Below, piece after piece: positions 19,499 through 26,975 of a DNA stretch of 64,000 nt. How positions within the stretch are numbered: the first letter of the stretch is position 1; each line of letters starts with the position of its first letter. The position numbers and the translations under genes are program-made. The DNA comes from Balneola vulgaris DSM 17893. GTDB lineage: Bacteria; Bacteroidota; Rhodothermia; Balneolales; Balneolaceae. The notes under the pieces are model-generated. The model was given only the letters and a program-made list of their open reading frames with translations, was not told where the DNA came from and ran no database searches. The DNA lies in the NCBI RefSeq assembly GCF_000375465.1, contig NZ_AQXH01000004.1:62001-126000 (forward strand), in the 5' to 3' direction.

Positions 19499-19522
19499 GG
19501 TGCTTTCGGTTACGAAAGCGCC
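19499..19522 (-). promoter_or_regulatory. leader hairpin upstream of metK
   Basis: Inverted repeat GGTGCTTTCG-GTTA-CGAAAGCGCC, ten pairs with one G-T, whose near edge is about 25 nt before the metK ATG, so it should lie in the 5' untranslated region. No T-run follows, so it is not a terminator. It may stabilise the messenger or affect translation. Confidence 0.35.
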
Positions 19523-19626
19523 AAAGTTAAGAAGAAAAGGGTAGAAAAATGGTTATTAATTTCTATCGCCCTAATAAATTTTTAAATCACGTTTTTGATG
19601 TGCATGCTCGCCGGCTAGGCTATGCA

Positions 19627-20640
19627 TCAATCAAACAGTGAACCGGTGTTATCATCTTTATTAATGCCCAAGTATTGATATGCTTTTGCAGTAGCAACTC
19701 TACCTTTTGGGGTACGCTGTAAAAAGCCTTCTTGAATTAGATAAGGCTCGTACACTTCTTCAATAGTGCCTTTATCTTCCCCTACAGCCACACCTAAGGT
19801 TCCAAGACCTACAGGGCCACCGCTATAATTCTCGATGATGGCACGTAACATGCGAATATCCATATCATCCAAGCCATTAGAATCTACATCTAAAGCGTTC
19901 AGGGCTTTGTCGGCTATAGCCTTATCAATTTTTGTAAGTCCTTCTACTTGTGCAAAATCACGCGTACGACGAAGAAGTTTATTTACAATACGTGGGGTTC
20001 CTCTACTACGTCGTGCAATTTCATGAGCACCTTCTTCGGTTATGCCAAAGTTCATGATGTGAGCAGTTCGTAAAGCAATGCGTTGTAACAGCTCCACTTC
20101 ATAGTAATCGAGGCGCATATCGATACCAAATCGAGCTCTTAAAGGAGCAGTAAGCATCCCCTTTCGAGTAGTGGCGCCAACAAGGGTAAAGTGATTTAAA
20201 TCAATTTGAATACTTCGCGCATTGGGACCAGAATCAATTACGATATCCAATTTAAAATCTTCCATGGCCGAGTAAAGGTATTCCTCAATCACAGGATTTA
20301 AACGATGGATTTCGTCTATAAACAAGACATCGCCTTCTTCCAGATTCGTGAGCATTCCTGCTAGGTCACCTGGTTTTTCTAACACAGGCCCTGTTGTTGG
20401 CTTAATACTCACCCCCATCTCTTGGGCTATGATATGAGAGAGTGTGGTTTTTCCAAGACCTGGAGGTCCTGATAAAATCACATGATCGAGTGCGTCGCCA
20501 CGTTGCTTAGCCGCACTTATAAAAACCTGAAGATTAGATATGGTCTTATGTTGACCGATGAATTCTTCCAAAGAGGAGGGCCGAACGGAATTCTCAAAGG
20601 CATCTTCTTTGTTGGAAGGATTTAAAAGTGGATTATGCAC
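19627..20640 (-). CDS. ruvB: Holliday junction branch-migration helicase RuvB
   Basis: 337 residues, full length. AAA+ motor that drives branch migration with RuvA. Walker A GPPGLGKT at residues 58-65, Walker B FIDEIHR (D109, E110), sensor-1 [18 protein letters not shown] with the arginine finger, and the C-terminal winged helix (about 260-325, [28 protein letters not shown]). ruvA is not in the window. Divergent from ppk1 with a gap under 90 bp. Confidence 0.98.
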   Translation of the reverse strand: MHNPLLNPSNKEDAFENSVRPSSLEEFIGQHKTISNLQVFISAAKQRGDALDHVILSGPPGLGKTTLSHIIAQEMGVSIKPTTGPVLEKPGDLAGMLTNLEEGDVLFIDEIHRLNPVIEEYLYSAMEDFKLDIVIDSGPNARSIQIDLNHFTLVGATTRKGMLTAPLRARFGIDMRLDYYEVELLQRIALRTAHIMNFGITEEGAHEIARRSRGTPRIVNKLLRRTRDFAQVEGLTKIDKAIADKALNALDVDSNGLDDMDIRMLRAIIENYSGGPVGLGTLGVAVGEDKGTIEEVYEPYLIQEGFLQRTPKGRVATAKAYQYLGINKDDNTGSLFD

Positions 20641-20726
20641 GATATTGCTGGAGTATAAGTTTACACTAACTTTACAGAATTATAGTTAGTTTAGCATCGA
20701 AATGCGTATTGAATTTTAAGCCGCTT

Positions 20727-22970
20727 ATGAAGTATAAATCTTTCTCCCCTGATGAACTTGAATATGATCCCATCGCGGAACAAAAAAAGCGACGTGGGAA
20801 GAAAGTGGCTAACCTAAAAAAGAACGAAGTATTGAAAGAGAAGGGATTGCACAAGGACCTGAGTTCAAGTAGTCTAAAGATATTCGGTCCAGATTACTTT
20901 TTTAACTATGAAATGAGCTGGCTGAAATTCAATGAACGAGTGCTAGCCGAGGCGATGAACCCAAAGAATAAGTTGCTTGAGCGAGTTAAGTTCATCGGTA
21001 TTGTGTGTTCGAATTTAGATGAGTTTTTTCAGAAGCGCGTTGGAGGTCTTAAACGCCAACAGCTTGCGGGTGTTAATACCTTATCTGTGGATGGGCAATC
21101 AGCTTCCGATCAGTTAAAAGTGATTCGTCATGAAGTGATGAACATGATTGAAACCTATAGAGGCTGCTTTTTTAATGAGTTACTGCCAGCGCTTGCCGAG
21201 AAAGGGATTAAAATCAAAGAATACGATGAGCTGAGTGATTATCAGAAAAAAGTAAGTGATCGCTATTTCACAAAGCAGATTTACCCGATTGTTACCCCTT
21301 TAGCTGTGGATGAATCCCATCCTTTCCCATTCATCTCTAACCAAAGTTTGTCGTTTGCGATTGAACTTCAGCACCCTAAAACAAAAGAAAAGCATTTCGC
21401 GCGGTTGAAAATCCCAGCGAACCGTCCTCGATTAATTCAAGTTCACCGCCGTGGTAACAAAGTAGTATTAGTACCCATCGAAGACCTAATTCGTACTAAA
21501 ATCGATGAGTTCTTCCCTGGAATGAAAGTGCTTTCGGCGCACATGTTCAGAGTAACTCGAAATGCTTCACTAGATAGAAATGAGGAAGAAGCGGACGATT
21601 TACTCGAAACCATAGAAGATGAATTAAGAGAGCGGAAGTTTGCTGAGATCGTTCGCTTAGAGCTAGACGCAAGCATGCCCAAGCACATCAAGAAGTACCT
21701 CATTAAGAATTTAAACATCAATTGGAATGATGTATATGAAATGAATGGGACTATCGGCTTGGTAGATGCACTGCAGATTACCAATTTAAGTGGATTCCCT
21801 CGCCTTAAAAGTAAGCATTGGACCCCTGTACAACACCCCGTGTTAAGGCACGAGATTGATGAAGAACGTCCGAGCATATTTGAAGTGATTAAGCAAGGCG
21901 ATTTCATGGTTCATCACCCTTATCATAGTTTTGAGCTAACCACTCAGCAGTTTGTAGAAGAAGCCGCTAAAGACCCTCAAGTGTTGGCCATTAAACAAAC
22001 CCTGTATCGCACCTCTAAAGATTCCCCCCTTATGCACTCGCTTATGCATGCAGCTGAAGAAGGGAAGCAGGTAGCCGTATTGGTTGAAATCAAAGCTCGT
22101 TTTGATGAAGAGAGAAATATCACTTGGGCTCAGAAACTGGAAAACTGTGGTGTACATGTGGCTTATGGTATTCCAGGACTAAAAATTCACACTAAACTCA
22201 CCATGGTTGTGCGTGAAGAAGCTAGTGGACTCAAAACATATTGCCACATAGGAACGGGTAATTATCATCCTGATACTGCTCAGTTGTATGAAGATCTGGG
22301 TTTATTCACTTGCAACGAAACGATTGCTTCGGATGTAACAGACGTCTTTAATTTGCTTACAGGCTATGCGCCTGAGCAAACCTTCGAAAAGCTCATGGTA
22401 GCCCCTCGCCATTTACGAAAGCAGATCACCGGACTTATTGAATTTGAAACGGAAGAAGCCAAAAATGGCCGACCAGCTCGAATTATAGCGAAGATGAATA
22501 GCTTGGAAGACCCTGTGATAATTCAGAAACTATATGAGGCATCACAAGCAGGAGTTCAAATTGATATAATTGTTCGAGGGGTTTGTAGGCTTATCCCGGG
22601 CAAAGAAGGTTTAAGTGAAAACATCCGTATTTTTTCAATAATCGGGCGCTTCCTAGAGCACTCTAGAATGTACTACTTCCACCATGGTGGGCAACATTTG
22701 TATTCTATTGGATCGGCGGATTTAATGCACCGAAATTTAGATGCTCGAGTTGAAGCGATTACACCTATAGAGGCACCGGCCTTAAAGCGATACCTACAGT
22801 TTGTTTTCAATGTATACCTGCGTGATAACGTACAGCGCTGGCAATTGAACACGGATGGGAGCTACACTAAACTCACAAAAAAGAAAGGCGAGAAAAAAGT
22901 GAGTACCCATAAAGTGCTGATGAACCATATGAAAGACAGCTTAAGTCCTATTCCTGCTGAATTGCGTTAG
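20727..22970 (+). CDS. ppk1: polyphosphate kinase 1
   Basis: 747 residues from the ATG at 20727; a TTG six codons upstream (20709) is possible but has no better ribosome site. The enzyme makes inorganic polyphosphate from ATP. N-domain YFNYEMSWLKFNERVLAEA and CSNLDEFFQKRVGGLKRQ, head domain, then the two phospholipase-D-like catalytic domains. The autophosphorylated His is H488 in GLKIHTKLTM, and the second His is in the HLYSIGSADLMHRNLD segment. Arg/Asn positions of the active site (LYRTSKDSP, IGTGNYHPDTA) are present. A basic N-terminal extension of about 50 residues (KKRRGKKVANLKK) is unusual. Convergent with the next gene. Confidence 0.97.
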   Translation: MKYKSFSPDELEYDPIAEQKKRRGKKVANLKKNEVLKEKGLHKDLSSSSLKIFGPDYFFNYEMSWLKFNERVLAEAMNPKNKLLERVKFIGIVCSNLDEFFQKRVGGLKRQQLAGVNTLSVDGQSASDQLKVIRHEVMNMIETYRGCFFNELLPALAEKGIKIKEYDELSDYQKKVSDRYFTKQIYPIVTPLAVDESHPFPFISNQSLSFAIELQHPKTKEKHFARLKIPANRPRLIQVHRRGNKVVLVPIEDLIRTKIDEFFPGMKVLSAHMFRVTRNASLDRNEEEADDLLETIEDELRERKFAEIVRLELDASMPKHIKKYLIKNLNINWNDVYEMNGTIGLVDALQITNLSGFPRLKSKHWTPVQHPVLRHEIDEERPSIFEVIKQGDFMVHHPYHSFELTTQQFVEEAAKDPQVLAIKQTLYRTSKDSPLMHSLMHAAEEGKQVAVLVEIKARFDEERNITWAQKLENCGVHVAYGIPGLKIHTKLTMVVREEASGLKTYCHIGTGNYHPDTAQLYEDLGLFTCNETIASDVTDVFNLLTGYAPEQTFEKLMVAPRHLRKQITGLIEFETEEAKNGRPARIIAKMNSLEDPVIIQKLYEASQAGVQIDIIVRGVCRLIPGKEGLSENIRIFSIIGRFLEHSRMYYFHHGGQHLYSIGSADLMHRNLDARVEAITPIEAPALKRYLQFVFNVYLRDNVQRWQLNTDGSYTKLTKKKGEKKVSTHKVLMNHMKDSLSPIPAELR

Positions 22971-22995
22971 TTCTTGTCTAGCGGAAAATTAGGGC

Positions 22996-23805
22996 TTACT
23001 CTTTTTCTCCTAAAGAAGCTGGTGCTTGTTCATAATCCACATTACCGAGGTCGTAACTTAGTTTTTGGTAGAGTAATAATGCCGGCTTTCGGAATACACC
23101 ATCTCTTTTATAAGCTTCGGAAACAGCCTCAAGTGCTTTTTCTAGTTGGCCGGTATTCACATATGTGTTGGCAAGGTACCAATAAGCTTTTTCGGAAATC
23201 ATGCGATTGTCAGAAGCTCTTTCAGCTGCTTCAATGAAATCTTCAACGGCACTTTCGAATACCCCATCATTAAAATGGATAATGCCGCGATTCAGATATG
23301 CTTTTGAAGCATAAGGCTCTTCATCGTAGCTAGCAATAACTTGGTTAAAAAGGGAAAGTGCTTGTTCTTTGTTGTCGTTCACTAAAGCGGCAAAACCTAA
23401 ATTCATCAACGAGTCGGCTTCAAGCACTATCATTTCCTTTTTAGAACGGATTCCATCTGTGGTTTCAACTTGATCTAAAGGAATACCAGTAATGATAAAC
23501 TCGCTAAGTTGAGTAGGGGTGTCGACTCTAAACACTTGAACAACGGCAACTAAAAGAATTGCCACTGCAGCGGCGGCATGCCAGCCCCAATTGTTTAAAA
23601 AGAGAAGCTTTGCGCCTTTAGACTGTGAGGGCGCCATTTCCGCTTGAATAATTTTTTTAACACCAACTTCAATTTCTAGGCGATCTAACAAAGTAGGATC
23701 TTTGGCAAACTCTACCCATAAAGCTTCTATTTCTTCTTCACTTAGCTGACCTTGAATGTAGCGCTGTATACTACCGTAAATATCTTTCTTGTTGCTTGTA
23801 CTCAT
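22996..23805 (-). CDS. single-pass membrane protein with TPR domain (anti-sigma-like)
   Basis: 269 residues. The N-terminal about 80 residues (IQRYIQGQLSEEEIEALWVEF) resemble the cytosolic head of Bacteroidota anti-sigma or FecR-like proteins. One transmembrane helix follows (about 90-107, HAAAAVAILLVAVVQVF), then TPR helices (about 145-255, with YLNRGIIHFNDGVFESAVEDF and YWYLANTYVNTGQLEKALEAV) on the far side. The gene lies 87 bp downstream of an ECF-type sigma factor on the same strand, with a strong GAGGAG ribosome site. The layout suggests it senses or sequesters that sigma factor; this is inference. Confidence 0.75.
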   Translation of the reverse strand: MSTSNKKDIYGSIQRYIQGQLSEEEIEALWVEFAKDPTLLDRLEIEVGVKKIIQAEMAPSQSKGAKLLFLNNWGWHAAAAVAILLVAVVQVFRVDTPTQLSEFIITGIPLDQVETTDGIRSKKEMIVLEADSLMNLGFAALVNDNKEQALSLFNQVIASYDEEPYASKAYLNRGIIHFNDGVFESAVEDFIEAAERASDNRMISEKAYWYLANTYVNTGQLEKALEAVSEAYKRDGVFRKPALLLYQKLSYDLGNVDYEQAPASLGEKE

Positions 23806-23823
23806 TTCACTCCTCGCTTAATT

Positions 23824-23850
23824 CAGTATGTATGCTTTACATACATACTG
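23824..23850. promoter_or_regulatory. perfect 11-bp inverted repeat in the sigma/TPR intergenic gap
   Basis: CAGTATGTATG-N5-CATACATACTG, an unbroken 11-bp stem with a 5-nt spacer, 19-45 nt before the TPR gene's start and downstream of the sigma gene. No T-run on either side, so not a classical terminator. Either an RNA hairpin that tunes expression within the operon, or a protein-binding operator. Confidence 0.5.
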
Positions 23851-23892
23851 TTGACCTGCTTTGTAAGACCGCTGAAAATCATATTCCTTACA

Positions 23893-24438
23893 CTATTGTT
23901 GTAATTTTTTTTGAACACAGTCTTTTAGTACTTGAAGTATCCGGTGCTTCTTGGTCCAAGCATTGTTAACACTAATCTTAAAGTGCGCCGCTACCACTGA
24001 AGCATCGTTATCCGGATGTTCGAACCAATAGCTGATGTATTTCAATTGTTTGGGCTTTAGAAGCTCCATGCATTTTTTTAGTATCGATTGGCGTTCTTTA
24101 TCTAAAATATTCTCCAATTGATCAGCGGGAGCAATGTAAGTATCTGGAACTTCTTCAAAATGCGATTCACGGTGTTTAGCCACTAATTTCAGATAATCAT
24201 TTTTAGCGGTTGTGAATAAATAATAGATAATGGAGTCGGGATTGTTGAGCTTGTTTGCGCGAATTTTATCTATCACTAACATTAAAGTATTTTGCGCACA
24301 GTCTTGGGCATCAGCCGGATTGGCATCTAAGCGAACCAGCAAAAACTTAATGAGTACACGTGTAAGAACCTCAGAGAACTCATTGAGTTGCTTGCGATCA
24401 TTTTCGAGTACGGCTGTTACAAACTTTGGATAATCCAT
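23893..24438 (-). CDS. ECF-type RNA polymerase sigma factor
   Basis: 181 residues. Region 2 (about 25-85) includes DAQDCAQNTLMLVIDKI and SIIYYLFTTAKNDYLKLVAKHRE, the core-binding and -10 recognition helices. After an acidic linker, region 4 (about 115-178) has LLKPKQLKYISYWFEHPDND and VVAAHFKISVNNAWTKKHRILQ, a helix-turn-helix for the -35. It is followed by a membrane TPR protein that may be its regulator. Divergent from scpA. Confidence 0.85.
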   Translation of the reverse strand: MDYPKFVTAVLENDRKQLNEFSEVLTRVLIKFLLVRLDANPADAQDCAQNTLMLVIDKIRANKLNNPDSIIYYLFTTAKNDYLKLVAKHRESHFEEVPDTYIAPADQLENILDKERQSILKKCMELLKPKQLKYISYWFEHPDNDASVVAAHFKISVNNAWTKKHRILQVLKDCVQKKLQQ

Positions 24439-24526
24439 CTAAATGATAATAATGAACCTATAAAATAAGGTAGATTAGGTAAAAGAAAATGCAGAATTTT
24501 ATTAGAATACCACTTAAGTTTTAATA

Positions 24527-25267
24527 GTGTATCGCGTTCAATTAAATAACTTCGAAGGTCCGCTCGATCTACTGCTTTTCTTTATCAAGAGAGATGAGCT
24601 CGACATCTATGATATCCCCATATCTTACATTACGGGGCAATACTTAGAGTATATACATGTGATGGAGGAATTCGACTTAGATGTAGCCAGCGAATTTATT
24701 CTAATGGCCAGCATGTTAATGTCGATTAAAGCCAAGATGATGCTCCCTCGAGAAGAGGATGATAGCGAAGAGTTGGACGAATCTGATCCGCGATACGAGT
24801 TGGTACAACGCTTGCTAGAATATAAAAGGTACAAAGAGATGGCCATCAAAATGGCCGATATCGATGAAGAAGCCCGAAAACGCTATATGCGTGGCTACCC
24901 AGAAGCCGACAATGTGGAACAACAAGCTTCAGGAGAGGCACTTAAAGATGTGACTTTATTTGATCTTATTTCGGCTTTTCGAAAAGTACTTACAGATATA
25001 GAACGAAAACGCATTGTTCATAAAGTAGATAAGGTTGAGACTTCAATAGAAGAACAATCTGAATTTGTAATACATACTCTTAGTAAAAGAGGACGGCAAT
25101 CTTTTACAGAACTTTGCGTAGAAATCACAAATCGAGTAGTGATTGTGGTTACCTTCCTTGCAGTATTAGAAATGATCAAGGAGCAACAAATCGATCTCTT
25201 TCTCGAAGAAGACCCCACTGAATTTTATGTGGACTTGAAACCGGTCGACGAAATTATAAGTGCTTAA
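24527..25267 (+). CDS. scpA: segregation and condensation protein A
   Basis: 246 residues from a GTG start; the resulting N-terminus MYRVQLNNFEGPLDLLLFFI is the conserved ScpA opening, which fixes the start. It continues with IDIYDIPI-type sequence (ELDIYDIPISYITGQYLEYI) and the helix SEFILMASMLMSIKAKMMLP, then an acidic linker and a C-terminal winged helix (FTELCVEITNRVVIVVTFLAVLEMIKEQQI). It is the kleisin that bridges SMC heads in chromosome segregation. scpB is not in the window. The M28 peptidase follows 20 bp downstream. Confidence 0.95.
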   Translation: MYRVQLNNFEGPLDLLLFFIKRDELDIYDIPISYITGQYLEYIHVMEEFDLDVASEFILMASMLMSIKAKMMLPREEDDSEELDESDPRYELVQRLLEYKRYKEMAIKMADIDEEARKRYMRGYPEADNVEQQASGEALKDVTLFDLISAFRKVLTDIERKRIVHKVDKVETSIEEQSEFVIHTLSKRGRQSFTELCVEITNRVVIVVTFLAVLEMIKEQQIDLFLEEDPTEFYVDLKPVDEIISA

Positions 25268-25287
25268 ATAAAAAACAACGACTAAAC

Positions 25288-26916
25288 ATGAAGAAAACAA
25301 CACTACTATTAATTACTGGGTTGCTTATTGGATGTAGTGGAGCTAAACAAAGCTCAAACATCCCATCGGCAAGTATTTACGACTTCCAGGAAACCATAAC
25401 CATGGAAGGCCTTAAAGCAGATTTAACCATCATCGCGAGCGACGAATTCGAAGGTAGAGCTACTGGAACCGAGGGTATTCAGAAAGCTACCGATTACATA
25501 ACTCAACGTTACACAGAATTAGGGCTTACGCCGGTTGGCGACAATGGTACCTACATTCAATCGTACAACTTAGCTGGGCCCGTAGTAAACGGATATGAGT
25601 ATGTGCTAAGCAATACCGAAGATGGGGTAATAAGTGCATCAAACTTAAATAAACAAGAAACAGGTGATTTCGCGACTATTTTCGGTGGAACTGATAATGT
25701 AGAAGGTGAAATCGTATTCGCTGGCCTTGGTATGTTAGACGAAGAAAAAGGCATCAACCACTACCCAACCGATATCGAAGGGAAATGGTTACTCGTAATT
25801 TTTGATGCGAAATCTTTAAACCAACGTGCCCTGCAAAGTGTGATGGCAGCTGGTGGCGCTTCTGGGGTTATCCTAGTTATGGATTACGCAAACCCTGCTA
25901 CTTTTGACGAAGCTCAGGCTTCCGTTCAAGAAAACTTAGGCAGAAGCGGACGTTTATCGTTAGCCTACCTTCAAAACAACGATCGTAAAGTAGCTGCTTG
26001 GAACCGTGTGAAGCCTGAATTAGGGGCCCAAATTTTAGGCTTAGAAAGCAACGAAAAAGTTGCTGAGCTAGCTGAAACACTAAAAGCAGATCCAACAAAC
26101 TTTGAACCTAAGCCATTAGGTTTTTCACTTGAACATACTGCTGATGTAGATCAAAATATTGTTGAAGCATCAAACATCGCAGCCTTCATTGAAGGTTCAG
26201 ACCCAATGCTAAAAGACGAAGTGGTAGTACTTAGTGCACACCACGATCACGTAGGAATTGGACGTCCAGATTTAACAGGCGACAATCTATACAATGGTGC
26301 TGATGATGATGGTAGTGGAACGGTAGGGCTTCTAAATGCGGCACAAGCAATGATTGCTGCTAAGAAAGCTGGTGCAGGTCCAAAAAGAAGTGTGTTATTC
26401 CTTCACGTTTCAGGCGAAGAAATGGGACTTCTTGGATCTAGATACTACTCAGACCATCCAATTTTCCCAATCGAAAATACTATTGCTAACATCAACGTGG
26501 ATATGATTGGCCGTGTTGATAAAGAGCATGAAGACAACAAAGACTATATCTACGTAATTGGCGGTGAAATCATCTCTTCAGGCATCGATAGCTTGATGAA
26601 TGAAGCAAATATGGAAAGCGTGAACTTAGATTTAAGTAAGCGTTATAACGATTTAGAAGATCCAAATCAGTTTTACAGAAGAAGTGATCACTGGAACTTT
26701 GGTCGATTAGGAGTGCCATTCGTGTTCTTCTTTAATGGAACCCATGATGACTACCACCGTCCATCGGATGAGATTTCTAAAATTGAGTGGGAAGCTCTTA
26801 CCAAGCGTACCAAGTTAGTTTATATGACGACTGCAAAATTGGCGAACTCAGCAGTGCGTCCTGAAGTTGATAATCAGGAATTCATCAACAAAACTAAGTC
26901 GCAATCGCGCAACTAA
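25288..26916 (+). CDS. M28-family metallopeptidase lipoprotein
   Basis: 542 residues. Lipoprotein signal MKKTTLLLITGLLIGC (Cys16). A PA-like insert lies at about residues 110-230. The catalytic M28 domain (about 285-520) has the zinc motifs SAHHDHVG (H318, D320), NGADDDGSG (bridging Asp near 339-340), the catalytic Glu pair GEE (E377, E378), NVDMIGRVD, and the final zinc His in THDDYHRPSDE. Predicted aminopeptidase acting in the periplasm or on the cell surface. Only 20 bp from scpA, so probably co-transcribed, and ended by a strong terminator. Confidence 0.93.
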   Translation: MKKTTLLLITGLLIGCSGAKQSSNIPSASIYDFQETITMEGLKADLTIIASDEFEGRATGTEGIQKATDYITQRYTELGLTPVGDNGTYIQSYNLAGPVVNGYEYVLSNTEDGVISASNLNKQETGDFATIFGGTDNVEGEIVFAGLGMLDEEKGINHYPTDIEGKWLLVIFDAKSLNQRALQSVMAAGGASGVILVMDYANPATFDEAQASVQENLGRSGRLSLAYLQNNDRKVAAWNRVKPELGAQILGLESNEKVAELAETLKADPTNFEPKPLGFSLEHTADVDQNIVEASNIAAFIEGSDPMLKDEVVVLSAHHDHVGIGRPDLTGDNLYNGADDDGSGTVGLLNAAQAMIAAKKAGAGPKRSVLFLHVSGEEMGLLGSRYYSDHPIFPIENTIANINVDMIGRVDKEHEDNKDYIYVIGGEIISSGIDSLMNEANMESVNLDLSKRYNDLEDPNQFYRRSDHWNFGRLGVPFVFFFNGTHDDYHRPSDEISKIEWEALTKRTKLVYMTTAKLANSAVRPEVDNQEFINKTKSQSRN

Positions 26917-26941
26917 TATTTATTTAATATTGATTCGTTAG

Positions 26942-26975
26942 AGGCCTGTTCATTAATTTGAGCAGGCCTTTTTTT
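26942..26975 (+). terminator. rho-independent terminator after the M28 peptidase gene
   Basis: AGGCCTG (26942-26948) pairs with CAGGCCT (26963-26969) and is followed by a run of seven T's. The T-run overlaps the last bases of the convergent TPR-CHAT gene. Confidence 0.85.

Noticed and set aside
19475-19626. SAM riboswitch before metK
   Set aside because: The upstream gap is short and holds only one simple hairpin; none of the SAM riboswitch cores is recognisable.
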